Shown piece after piece: positions 26,925 to 36,022 of a DNA stretch of 64,000 bases. Under the pieces are notes generated by a model, which did no database searches, had not been told where the DNA came from, and saw only the letters and a program-made list of their open reading frames with translations. The DNA comes from Oscillatoriaceae cyanobacterium Prado104. Lineage in GTDB: Bacteria > Cyanobacteriota > Cyanobacteriia > Cyanobacteriales > Microcoleaceae. The DNA is taken from the NCBI GenBank assembly GCA_025454405.1, contig JALOON010000038.1, positions 1 to 64,000 on the forward strand, in the 5' to 3' direction. Made by a program: the position numbers and the translations under genes. Positions within the stretch are counted from its first letter, which is position 1, and each line of letters starts with the position of its first letter.

Positions 26925-29753
26925 ATGTTATTCAACTCAAGTCAGGTTAGTTGTTTATTAGTGACACTCAACTTATCAATCGGGCAATTGTCAGGCTTAC
27001 CGTTCGTAACTAAATCGGAGGCATCTGTTATAATAAATTCCGATTTTCAACCAGGTTTTTTTTATTTTACACAAAATTCAACAACTGGGAAAGCCAAAAT
27101 AGAAGTTGAAAAGCTTTTTGAAACAGGGATGCAAAAATATAACCAACATCAATATCAAGAAGCTTTAGAGATTTACAAACAAATTTTAGCAATTTACCAA
27201 AAAATTGGCGATCGCCAAGGTATTGGCAAAGCTAGCTATGCAATTGGAATAATTTACATTAACCTAAATTTATATTCTCGATCCATTGAATTTTTGCAAG
27301 TATCTTTAGCTATCAATCAGGAATTAAATAACAAAGTAAAAGTTGGCAAAATTCTTATTGTAATAGCCACAACTTATTACCGACAAGGACAATATTACCA
27401 AGCTCTTGACTTTTATCAACGAGCTTTAGTAATTCATGAAGAACTTGGCGATCGAGTAAATATCGCGAACTCTCTCAATGGAATGGGGATAATATATGAA
27501 GGTTTGGCTGAATATTCTCAGGCGCTTAAATTTTATCAGAGGAGCATTGCTCTAAGTCAAGAAAACAACGATATATCGGGTATTAATCGCCTGCTAAATA
27601 ATATTGGGTTAGTTTACAGTTATCTAGGGCAAAATTCTCAAGCATTAGAAGTTTTTCAGCAAGCTTTGGCTGCCCATCAAAAAGTTAACGATCGCTCCGG
27701 CGAAGCAATAACGCTTCTGAACATTGGCATGGTTTATGAGGAATTAAAAGAATATTCAACAGCTCTAAATTTTTATGAAAAATCGTTATTGATTCGGAAA
27801 AATATCGGCGAACGTGCAAGTATTGGCCGTATTTTAAATCATATAGGTTCTGTGTATTACAAACAAGGACAGTATCTTCAAGCCTTAGAAGTCCTTAAAG
27901 AAGCATTATCTATCTCTCAAGATTTTGAAGAAAAGTATTGGATTGGTAATATTCTTTACACGATCGGCAATGCTTATAAAGGCTTAAATCAATTCGATCG
28001 AGCATTAGATTCTTACCAGCAAGCTTTAGCAATTATTAAGGAAGTTGGCGATCGCAAAACAGAACGCCTCATTCTTAGCAACATTGGTGAAGTCTTAGCA
28101 AAACAAAATCAACCAGAAATGGCGATCGTCTTTTATAAATTATCTGTAAACGTCACCGAATCAATTCGCAGCGAATTGCGCTCTCTCCCCACCGAACAAC
28201 AGCGATCGTACACAACAACTGTCGCCGATACCTATCGCCACCTCGCCGATTTATTACTGCAACAAGACCGCGTTTTAGAAGCACAACAAGTCCTCGATTT
28301 ACTCAAAATTTAAGAAATAGAAGATTATCTCCGTTCCGTTCGGGGAAACGCACAAACAGCACAAGGTATTCCCTTAACTCCTCAAGAACAGCAAATCCGA
28401 AACAGACACAATGAAATTTTAAATCGAGAAATTCAACTAGGCAGAAAACTTGCTGAATTAGAAAAAATTTCTGTAGCTAACCGCACCTCCCAGCAGCAAC
28501 AAGAAATTGCCAATCTCAGGCAAATACAGCAGGAAATGCGCGGCACATTCAACGAATTTATTAATTCTCCTGAAATAGTTGCCATTATTCAACAACTCAG
28601 CCCTAGAGTACAAACTGTTAATTTATCTCAACTTACTAACATTCGATCGGACATATTGCAGCCCTTGGAAAAAAAGGCAGTATTGATTCAGCCTTTAATT
28701 TTAGAAGACCGTTTAGAATTAGTAATAACGACTGCTGAGTCTCCACCATTCCGGCGCACTGTAACAGTTAAAAAGCAAGACCTCAATCGATCGATTCTGG
28801 AATTCCGCATCGCTTTGGAAAATCCCAAATCCGAGGTCAAAACACCCGCAAAAAAACTTTACGATATGCTGGTAAAACCGCTTGAAAATGATTTGAGTGC
28901 AACACAAGCTCAAAGTATTATTTATGCCCCTGACGGACAGTTGCGCTACATTCCCCTAGCAGCTTTATACGACGGCAAACAATGGTTGGGGCAGCGATTT
29001 GCTATTAATAATATTACTGCGATGAGCCTCACCAAATTCACTGGAGAAACGGCAGCTAAACCTCGTGTTTTAGCTGGTGCTTTTGCTACGGGCCGTTATA
29101 ATTTCGAGCGGGGTTCCACTCGATTTGCGTTTTCGGGGCTGCCATTTGCGGGGCTGGAAGTGGAAAATTTAGCCGCGATGGTGCCGGGAACTACTAAATT
29201 AATCGATCGGGAATTCAATCGCGCCATGATTCCACGCTTGCCAGATTACACAATTATACATTTGGCAACTCATGCTATATTTACCACCGGAAAACCGGAA
29301 GATTCGTTTATTTTGCTCGGTGATGCAGATGTAATTACCATGCCCGATATTCAAACTTTAAGTTTACTGAATGTAGATTTGGTAGTATTGAGTGCTTGTC
29401 AGACAGGGATAGGTGGTAAACTCGGTAATGGAGAAGAAATTTTAGGTTTTGGCTATCAGATACAGGAAACCGGGGCAAAAGCTGCGATCGCATCTTTATG
29501 GAGAGTAGATGATGGCGGTACTCAAGCATTGATGGTTGCTTTTTATACGGCGTTGCTGTCAGGAAATAGCAAGGCAGAAGCTTTGCAAAAAGCACAAATT
29601 GCCTTAATTACAGGTGATGATTCGGTGTTGGGTCGATCGGCCAATTTATCAATTTTAGCTCAAACTCGCAGCGGTTTGAAACCGTCAGTAGCCAGCCATT
29701 TGCATCATCCATACTACTGGGCACCATTTATTCTAATTGGTAACGGTCTGTAA
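26925..29753 (+). pseudogene. TPR-CHAT caspase-like protein with one in-frame stop
   Basis: Two open segments in the same frame (26925-28313 and onward to 29753) are separated only by TAA at 28311-28313. Read through, this is a protein of about 942 residues. It has an export signal-like start, eight to nine TPRs (about 60-420; HQYQEALEIYKQILAIYQK and similar), a linker continuing EIEDYLRSVRGNAQ after the stop, and a CHAT domain at the end. The caspase-type dyad is visible as His in IIHLATHA and Cys in VVLSACQTG. In relatives the stop position is normally Gln, so one CAA-to-TAA change explains it. As sequenced, the TPR part and the CHAT part (restart possible at 28536) would be made separately or not at all. 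Confidence 0.85.
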
Positions 29754-29792
29754 TATCGTGTTCGATCGATTACCAGTAATAAAAACGGTTTA

Positions 29793-29838
29793 TAGTGAGG
29801 ACTTCAGTCCTCAAAAAGAAGGACTGAAGTCCTTACTA
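29793..29838. repeat. Long inverted repeat after the CHAT gene
   Basis: TAGTGAGGACTTCAGTCCT and its near-complement flank a short A-rich centre, giving a stem of about 20 bp. Related sequence (GTGAGGACTTCAGTCCTC) occurs near 43253-43275. It could terminate the CHAT-side transcript, but it belongs to a dispersed family. Confidence 0.8.
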
Positions 29839-30009
29839 CAAACCTTAAAGACAATACTTGACACTCTACCCTCAACTCAAATAATAAACTACCGATCTCT
29901 CTGCGGGTGAGAAAAAGAAATAGGATTTTGTAACGCTTTGTAAGTTGTAAATTGTCGGGTAGAGGAAAGTGATAAACTGTTAAGTATGAAACTAGAGGGT
30001 CGAAGAGTT

Positions 30010-30228
30010 ATGATTAAAAACTTCTCAATTATTAGCGCATCCCCTGAGATTATGGGTGGCACGCCAGTTTTTGCTGGAACTAGGGTTCCCGTGCAAACTC
30101 TTCTGGACTATCTCAAAGCGGGAGAATCAATAGACGATTTTTTGGATGGATTTCCGACTGTGACAAGAGAACAAGTTATTGCCTTTCTGGAAGAGGCTGG
30201 AAAACAACTTGTTAGTATGGTGGCTTAG
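30010..30228 (+). CDS. DUF433 antitoxin-like protein
   Basis: A 72-residue protein of the DUF433 family with the typical core GGTPVFAGTRVPVQTLLDYL and FPTVTREQVIAFLEEA, a small HTH-like fold. I place the start at ATG 30010, with GAGGG about 14 nt upstream; an in-frame ATG eight codons earlier is possible. Genes of this family usually precede a DUF5615 PIN-like gene, as here, and are taken to be antitoxins that also repress their own operon. Confidence 0.85.
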   Translation: MIKNFSIISASPEIMGGTPVFAGTRVPVQTLLDYLKAGESIDDFLDGFPTVTREQVIAFLEEAGKQLVSMVA

Positions 30229-30229
30229 C

Positions 30230-30559
30230 ATGAAACTTTTGTTGGATGAGTGTATCGATCGCAAATTAGCAAGGGAGTTTGCGGGTTGCGAGGTGAAAAC
30301 GGTTCCTCAGATGGGGTGGGCTGGAGTTAAGAACGGTCAACTTCTTGCTCTTGCAGAGGCGGAGTTTGATGTTTTCATTACAGTCGATCGGAATCTCTCG
30401 TTTGAGCAAAATCTACCACAGTTCAACATTGCTGTTATTGTTTTGCAAGCACCTTCTAATCGACTGGCGGATTTGAAGCCTTTGGCATCGAAAGTCCTAG
30501 CTATTTTACCTACAGTGGCGATCGGAAAAGCTGTAAATGTTAGTGCGGAAACTATCTAA
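30230..30559 (+). CDS. DUF5615 PIN-like toxin
   Basis: A 109-residue putative ribonuclease toxin. It starts MKLLLDECIDRKLAREF with the first acidic pair, followed by GQLLALAEAEFDVFITVDRN (a D-x-x-x-T-x-D-type acidic cluster), matching the DUF5615 PIN-like family. The ATG begins one base after the antitoxin stop, indicating translational coupling. A frame starting at 30179 overlaps the antitoxin and is not the likely start. Confidence 0.85.
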   Translation: MKLLLDECIDRKLAREFAGCEVKTVPQMGWAGVKNGQLLALAEAEFDVFITVDRNLSFEQNLPQFNIAVIVLQAPSNRLADLKPLASKVLAILPTVAIGKAVNVSAETI

Positions 30560-30601
30560 ATCTGATTGCGTTAAACAGTTCTCTGCTGTTTGGTATCTGT
30601 A

Positions 30602-31117
30602 TTAATAAATTCCCGGAATTAATTTCTTGACTCGCTGGCGGTATTCGGAATATTCGGGATATTTTTCACTCAGCCAAGTTTCTTCGCGACGGGCTTTGAT
30701 GTCAAAAAATATTAGGAGAATTGCACTGGCGATTAAGTGCGACAAGCTTATTTGAAAAATCGTCCAACCAAAAGCTGCTAAAATTAAACCGCCGTACAGC
30801 GGATGCCGCACTATTTCGTAAATTCCTGTTTTAATCAGTTCTCCGTCTTCTCTAGGATAGGGTAAAGGTGTGAGGTTTTTTCCCAAATCTATCAGTCCTT
30901 TGGCGATTAAAATTAATGCACCTAAACCGAGAATGCTTGCTAGAATCCAGGTCAGATAAATTAATTGAGTTGATGCAATTGTAAATCCCGGCGGTTGATA
31001 AACTGGCAAAATTGCAAATCCCAAAAGCAGCAATCCTTGCAGCAAAACTAAATATTCGCCTCGGCTGTTATTGTGCCAGCCTTCGCGCGTGAAGCCCCAG
31101 TCTGTTAGTATTTTCAT
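30602..31117 (-). CDS. Isoprenylcysteine/phospholipid methyltransferase-family membrane protein
   Basis: A 171-residue protein with four to five hydrophobic helices (LLLLGFAILPVY, LIYLTWILASILGLGALILI and others). The family SAM-binding signature is GIYEIVRHPLYGGLILAAFG (the RHPxYxG motif) near the end, followed by REETWLSEKYPEYSEYRQRV. This places it in the ICMT/PEMT-like membrane methyltransferases; the substrate is unknown. I start at MKILTDWGF (rc 31115-31117), because the 30 residues further upstream are encoded by repeat-like DNA. It converges with the toxin gene. Confidence 0.8.
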   Translation of the reverse strand: MKILTDWGFTREGWHNNSRGEYLVLLQGLLLLGFAILPVYQPPGFTIASTQLIYLTWILASILGLGALILIAKGLIDLGKNLTPLPYPREDGELIKTGIYEIVRHPLYGGLILAAFGWTIFQISLSHLIASAILLIFFDIKARREETWLSEKYPEYSEYRQRVKKLIPGIY

Positions 31118-31354
31118 AATGAAGGAAAAGTCGATCGTTGATAGTTGACTGTTGTAGGGGCGGTGCCCCCGTGCCCGCCCGCTTAGTTGACAGCTTGCAG
31201 TTGACATTTAATATTATGCGCGATCGATTTTAATTCTGCTAGTTAACCGGGAGGACGATCGAACTAGCATACTCAGTTTATTGTAAAATAATAACAAAGT
31301 AAGGTGCACAGCGCGCACCCGACGCACCTACGCAGCGAAAGGGAGAAAAATAAC

Positions 31355-32281
31355 ATGAGATTTATCAATCCCAAAATAGATTTTGCCTTCAAAAAAATAT
31401 TTGGTTCCAGGCAAAGTACCGACATTCTGAAGAGCTTCTTGAATGCTATCCTCTATGAAGGAGAAGAGATAATTGAAAGCTTAGAAATCCTCGATCCTTA
31501 TCTTGCCCCTCCAATAGTCGGAATTAAAGACAGCTTTTTAGATGTCAAAGCCATACTTAACGACGGCACATTTGTAATTGTCGAAATGCAAGTTTTGAAC
31601 GTGCAAGCATTTGGCAAACGAGTTTTATATAATGCTGCAAAAACTTATGCACTGCAGCTAACAATTGGAGAAATTTACCAACAATTGCGGGCTGTGATTG
31701 CTTTGACGATCGCAGATTTTGAAATGTTTGACGGTTATCAAGATGTAATTTCACATTTTGTATTCAAAGAAAGAACTCGACTGTTTGATTATCCTCAGAA
31801 TCAGATAGAGTTAGTGTTTGTAGAATTGCCTAAATTTAAGAAAGAATTGGAGGATCTGGAAAATATTACAGACAAGTGGATTTACTTTGTTAAAAGCACT
31901 GGAACCTTGAATGAAATACCTGAAAAAATGGCCGCAGTGCCGCAAATTCAGAGAGCTTTTGAAATTGCCAATCGAGTTGGTTTGACGCAGGAGGAATTTA
32001 ACACGTTGCAGGCTCAAGAGTTTTTTATTCAAGACCAGCAAGGTTCAGTTGCTTTAGGACGGGAAGAAGGACGGGAAAAAGGACGGGAAGAAGGACAAAA
32101 ACAAGGAGAAATAAAGTTAATTTTGCGTTTGCTAAATCGGCGTTGCGGTCAACTCAATCCCGATATTGAAACCCGAATTAGTGAATTGTCGATCGACCAA
32201 TTAGATAATTTAGGAGAAGCTTTGTTGGATTTTTCCAATGTAGAAGATTTGATAGCTTGGTTGCAGGCTAATTCTCAGTAA
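31355..32281 (+). CDS. Rpn family PD-(D/E)XK nuclease, DUF4351 tail
   Basis: A 308-residue protein of the recombination-promoting nuclease/putative transposase family. The N-terminus MRFINPKIDFAFKKIFG, the active-site strand FLDVKAILNDGTFVIVEMQV (D...E-x-Q form of the PD-(D/E)XK motif) and YNAAKTYALQL are typical. A charged spacer of GREEGREKGREEGQKQGE leads into a C-terminal DUF4351-type helix pair. The start is placed at 31355 with GGGAG 9 nt upstream; an in-frame ATG 17 codons earlier reads through repeat DNA. Members can act as DNA endonucleases, including in phage defence. Confidence 0.88.
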   Translation: MRFINPKIDFAFKKIFGSRQSTDILKSFLNAILYEGEEIIESLEILDPYLAPPIVGIKDSFLDVKAILNDGTFVIVEMQVLNVQAFGKRVLYNAAKTYALQLTIGEIYQQLRAVIALTIADFEMFDGYQDVISHFVFKERTRLFDYPQNQIELVFVELPKFKKELEDLENITDKWIYFVKSTGTLNEIPEKMAAVPQIQRAFEIANRVGLTQEEFNTLQAQEFFIQDQQGSVALGREEGREKGREEGQKQGEIKLILRLLNRRCGQLNPDIETRISELSIDQLDNLGEALLDFSNVEDLIAWLQANSQ

Positions 32282-32404
32282 ATAAAGGGGCGAAGCAGAC
32301 AGAAGTCCGATCGAATCCATTTGCATCAGAATTATTATCTCTCTCCGATCTCCCTCTGCGCCCTCTGCGCCCTCTGCGGTAAAAAAAAATGATTGAATAC
32401 GATA

Positions 32405-32478
32405 TCGCATCAAAAGAAACCGGATTTTTTGAGATTTCAAACTTTGAACTATATTTCCCCAAAAAACCCGGTTTCTGC
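32405..32478. repeat. GAAACCGG-ended dispersed repeat
   Basis: AGAAACCGGATTTTTTGAG at one end and AAAAAACCCGGTTTCTGC at the other form inverted termini about 70 bp apart. The same architecture is seen twice at 41672-41842. Confidence 0.8.
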
Positions 32479-32479
32479 T

Positions 32480-33376
32480 TTAGTCTCGCCAAGGACGAGT
32501 CATTAATTCCAATTGGTTGACTTCATCTTGACTTAAATTCCAACCTAAAGCGCCTGCATTTTCTGCCGCTTGTTTGGCATTTTTCGCGCCGGGAATCGGG
32601 ATGACTCCGTTTTGACATATCAACCAGTTTAGCGCAACTTGAGCCGGAGTTCGATCGCGCTTTTTGCCCATTTTCCGCAGCGTAGACATGACCAATTCAA
32701 TTTTTTTCAGACCGCTTTCACTGAACTTAGAGTCCAATTTGCGAGCTCCCGCAGGCTGTTCTTGGGCATTGTATTTGTCAGTCAGCAATCCTTGCGCTAA
32801 GGGGCTGTAAGCTAAAATTGTGAAACGCACTTGATTTGATGCTAGAGGAACTCCCCTAGCTGCTAAAATTTTGTGGGCTTCCCGCATTTGTTCTGCTGAA
32901 TAATTGCTGACTCCAACAGATTGAATCCTGCCTTGTTTCACTTCATCTGCTAAAGCGTTCATCAAAGTTTCTTGACTCAGCAAAAACGAGAAAGGCCAGT
33001 GTACTTGGTAGAGAGTAATTTGTTCTACTTGCAAGCGTTTTAAACTGGCGGTGAGGGCTTCGGAAACAGATTTGCCCGTGATGCGCCAGGGTACGGGGCC
33101 GAATTTGGTGGCAATTTGCACCGGCTGAGTTGTTTTTTTGATAAACTGTCCCAACAGTTCTTCTGATAAGCCGTTACCGTAGACTTCGGCTGTGTCGAAG
33201 AAGTTGACTCCGGCATCGAGGGATGTTTTGAATGCTGCTTCTACTTCGGCTGCGCCGTAGTTGCTGCCGTAATTCCAAAATAGCTTGTCTCCCCACGCCC
33301 AAGTGCCGATGCACAGGGGAACGACGGCGGGGCCGTTTTGTCCTAAGGTAATGGTTGTCACGATTGGTAAATCCAC
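32480..33376 (-). CDS. Aldo/keto reductase with internal deletion
   Basis: A 298-residue NADPH-dependent oxidoreductase of the aldo/keto reductase barrel family. The catalytic residues are present: Asp and Tyr in FFDTAEVYGNG, Lys in IATKFGPV and His in YQVHWPF. The C-terminal cofactor part (IPIPGAKNAKQAAENAGALG) is also intact. The middle reads LASNQVRFTILAYSPLAQG. Relatives have about 24 more residues between NQVR and the TILAYSPLAQG strand, so one helix-strand unit of the barrel appears deleted in frame. Folding or activity is therefore doubtful. GTG start, weak ribosome-binding site. Confidence 0.85.
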   Translation of the reverse strand: MDLPIVTTITLGQNGPAVVPLCIGTWAWGDKLFWNYGSNYGAAEVEAAFKTSLDAGVNFFDTAEVYGNGLSEELLGQFIKKTTQPVQIATKFGPVPWRITGKSVSEALTASLKRLQVEQITLYQVHWPFSFLLSQETLMNALADEVKQGRIQSVGVSNYSAEQMREAHKILAARGVPLASNQVRFTILAYSPLAQGLLTDKYNAQEQPAGARKLDSKFSESGLKKIELVMSTLRKMGKKRDRTPAQVALNWLICQNGVIPIPGAKNAKQAAENAGALGWNLSQDEVNQLELMTRPWRD

Positions 33377-33502
33377 GATCGATTTCTTCTATTTATTTTT
33401 ATATGAAAAATCGCTTTTTTGCTTCGATCGCGGGGAGGAAATGCGGCTGCTGGCTTGATGTCGGTTAGGATAAATGAAAATGCTGTGTTTATGTGAAAAG
33501 TT

Positions 33503-34945
33503 ATGTCGATCGACCCCATGTCAGATTCAATATCAGATGCAATAACAGATTCCGCGACTGGTGCTATCAAAAGAGTTAACCTGCTAACAATGTTCCGGTT
33601 GGGTTTGTTTCAAATGGGCTTGGGCATCATGTCGGTTTTGACACTGGGCGTGCTCAATCGCGTGATGATTAAAGAGTTGGCGATTTCGGCTACTGTGGTG
33701 GCGGGTACGCTGGCGATGCACCAGTTTGTCGCACCTGCTAGGGTGTGGTTCGGGCAGATGTCTGATGCTAAGCCTTTGTTCGGGCATCACCGCACGGGTT
33801 ACGTGTGGCTGGGAGGCGTTTTGTTTGCAATTTCGGCTTTTTTGGCGGTGCAAGTGATGTGGCAGTTGGGCGGCAGTTTGGAGGCTGCTGGATGGACATT
33901 TGCTACTTACAGTTGGGTGGGTTTGTTGGGTTTGATTTTTGCGCTGTACGGGATTGCGATTTGCATGAGTTCGACGCCTTTTGCTGCTTTGTTGGTGGAT
34001 GTTTCGGATGAGGAAGACCGATCGAAGTTAATCGGTGTTGTGTGGTCGATGCTGATGGTTGGTATTATCATCGGGGCGATTGTTAGCAGCAGTTTGTTGA
34101 AGCAAATTGATGGGGATGCGCCGCGGGAAGTTTTGCAGGCTGCGATTAATGGTTTGTTTGTGAAAGTGCCAGTTGCGGTTTTATTTTTAGTGGCGGTGGC
34201 GACTTTTGGAGTTGAGAAAAAGTATTCGCGGTACGGATTGCGATCGACTGCGGTCGATCGAGAAGATAAAATTACTTTGGGCAGGGCTTTGAAAATTTTG
34301 ACTGCCAGCCGCCAAACGGGTTTGTTTTTTACTTTCCTGTTAATAATGACGATTTGTTTGTTCATGCAGGATGCGGTTTTGGAACCCTACGGCGGGGAAA
34401 TTTTTAAAATGCCGATTTCGGAAACTACGCGATTGAATGCTATCTACGGTACTGGCGTGCTTTTGGGTTTGAGTACGACGGGTTTTTTAATTGTGCCGCG
34501 CCTGGGCAAGCAAAATACGATTAGATTGGGTTGTTTGTCGGTGGCTGTTTGTTTTTGCTTGATGATTTCCTCGGGATTTACTGGCAATCCCAATGTTTTT
34601 AAATCGGCTTTGATGTTGTTCGGCTTGGCTTCGGGAGTTTCGACAACTGGCGCGCTGAGTTTGATGCTGGATTTGACTGCTGCGGAAACTGCGGGTACTT
34701 TTATTGGCGCTTGGGGTTTGTCGCAAGCGATGGCGCGGGGTTTTGCAACAGTTAGCGGCGGCGTAATTTTGGATTTTGGCAAGAGTTTGTTTCGGGTGCC
34801 GATGTTAGCTTACGGCTTAGTTTTTATCATACCTGCAATTGGGATGATTCTTGCTGTTTGGCTGTTGGGTAGGGTGGATGTGCGGGAGTTTCAGGATAAT
34901 GCTAAAAGCGCGATCGCTGCTATTCTAGAAAATGAATTAGATTGA
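33503..34945 (+). CDS. PucC/LhaA-family MFS protein (chlorophyll delivery type)
   Basis: A 480-residue polytopic membrane protein with about 12 helices. RLGLFQMGLGIMSVLTLGVL, FVAPARVWFGQMSDAKPLFG and HHRTGYVWLGG are the hallmarks of the PucC/LhaA (BCD) branch of the major facilitator superfamily. In phototrophs these proteins assist assembly of chlorophyll-binding complexes; cyanobacterial copies are thought to handle chlorophyll for photosystem or IsiA-type proteins. The late segment SLMLDLTAAETAGTFIGAWG is also typical. No pigment gene is adjacent, and the operon appears single-gene. Confidence 0.88.
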   Translation: MSIDPMSDSISDAITDSATGAIKRVNLLTMFRLGLFQMGLGIMSVLTLGVLNRVMIKELAISATVVAGTLAMHQFVAPARVWFGQMSDAKPLFGHHRTGYVWLGGVLFAISAFLAVQVMWQLGGSLEAAGWTFATYSWVGLLGLIFALYGIAICMSSTPFAALLVDVSDEEDRSKLIGVVWSMLMVGIIIGAIVSSSLLKQIDGDAPREVLQAAINGLFVKVPVAVLFLVAVATFGVEKKYSRYGLRSTAVDREDKITLGRALKILTASRQTGLFFTFLLIMTICLFMQDAVLEPYGGEIFKMPISETTRLNAIYGTGVLLGLSTTGFLIVPRLGKQNTIRLGCLSVAVCFCLMISSGFTGNPNVFKSALMLFGLASGVSTTGALSLMLDLTAAETAGTFIGAWGLSQAMARGFATVSGGVILDFGKSLFRVPMLAYGLVFIIPAIGMILAVWLLGRVDVREFQDNAKSAIAAILENELD

Positions 34946-34965
34946 CTATTTTTAGGACTTAGGCA

Positions 34966-35102
34966 AAAAATGGTTTGAAACGCTAGTTATAGGCGTAAGG
35001 TGCGCACTGCGCACCCTACAAATAGAGCTACTTACCCCAAAAATGGTTTGAAATGCTAGTTATAGGCGTAAGGTGCGCAGTGCGCACCCTACAAATAGAG
35101 CG
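34966..35102 (+). repeat. Tandem duplication of a 65-bp unit
   Basis: The unit AAAAATGGTTTGAAA, GCTAGTTATAGGCGTAAGG and a GCGCAC palindrome ending CTACAAATAGAGC occurs twice in succession (about 34966-35030 and 35038-35102) with a few mismatches. The GGTGCGCA palindrome part is shared with about 13348 and 31293. Confidence 0.9.
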
Positions 35103-35121
35103 ATTGCGTAAATCCTGTATT

Positions 35122-35181
35122 TTCCCTTCTTCCCTCTTCCTTTTTCCCTTTTCCCTCTTCCTTCTTCCTTCTTCCTTCTTC
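35122..35181 (-). repeat. TTCCTTC heptamer array before the IMPase gene
   Basis: Six to eight imperfect 7-bp units of TTCCTTC/TTCCCTC type end only about 8 nt before the next ATG, leaving no normal ribosome-binding site. Confidence 0.9.
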
Positions 35182-35188
35182 AAAAAAA

Positions 35189-36022
35189 ATGACAGATTTT
35201 TGGGATTCTATTGTAAGTTTTGCACAAACTACGGCCGATCGCGTCGGGCAGCAGCTATTAAAAGATTTCGGTTTCGCGCAAGCCGATGAAAAAGATGATG
35301 GGAGTTTGGTTACTCAGTCAGATAAGTGGGCGGATGCGGAAATTAGAAGCGCGATCGCGTCTGCTTTCCCCAGTCATGGTATCTTGAGCGAAGAGGGAGA
35401 ACAAGTGTTTCCCGATACTGAATGGTGTTGGATTGTCGATCCTTTAGACGCTACGACTAATTTTGCTCGGGGTATTCCGATTTGGGGAGTTTCTTTGGGT
35501 TTATTGTATCGCGGAACTCCGGTATTTGGCTGCGTGCATTTGCCGCCCATCAATCAATGTTTTCACGGTTTTTATGCAGGAGATTTGGCGGGTGAAAATG
35601 TATTGATAAATATGCCTGAAGGTGCGTTTTTAAACAATAAACCGATTCATCCGACTGCTGATAAAATGACTGGCAACCATTTCTTTAATTTATGTTCGCG
35701 CAGTGTGGTAATGGCACCGCATCTTCCCAGTAAAGTTCGGATGTTGGGGATGGCGGCCTACAATTTTTTAACTGCGGCAAATGGCGCGGTTTTAGGTGGT
35801 GTGGAAGCGACACCGAAAATTTGGGATATTGCGGGGAGTTGGGTAATTGTGAAGGCTGCGGGTGCGGTGTGGGTATCGCTGGATTCGCAGGCGCTATTTC
35901 CTCTGGAAGTGGGGAAGGATTACGGGAAAGTTTCTTATCCGACTTTGGTGGTAGGGCGGCAGGATTTGGTGTCGGTGTTTTTACCAATTGTGGAGGCTTG
36001 GAGAGAGAAAAAATTGGGGTGA
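35189..36022 (+). CDS. Inositol monophosphatase-family phosphatase
   Basis: A 277-residue Mg-dependent, Li-sensitive-type phosphatase. SEEGEQ supplies the metal-binding Glu, WIVDPLDATTNFARG the central metal loop (the usual DPLDGTTNF with Gly changed to Ala), and PKIWDIAGSWVI the second aspartate motif. The substrate could be an inositol phosphate, a sugar phosphate, histidinol phosphate or PAP; sequence alone does not tell. The ATG follows directly after a pyrimidine heptamer array with no Shine-Dalgarno sequence, so translation may be leaderless or A-rich-tract driven. Confidence 0.88.
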   Translation: MTDFWDSIVSFAQTTADRVGQQLLKDFGFAQADEKDDGSLVTQSDKWADAEIRSAIASAFPSHGILSEEGEQVFPDTEWCWIVDPLDATTNFARGIPIWGVSLGLLYRGTPVFGCVHLPPINQCFHGFYAGDLAGENVLINMPEGAFLNNKPIHPTADKMTGNHFFNLCSRSVVMAPHLPSKVRMLGMAAYNFLTAANGAVLGGVEATPKIWDIAGSWVIVKAAGAVWVSLDSQALFPLEVGKDYGKVSYPTLVVGRQDLVSVFLPIVEAWREKKLG

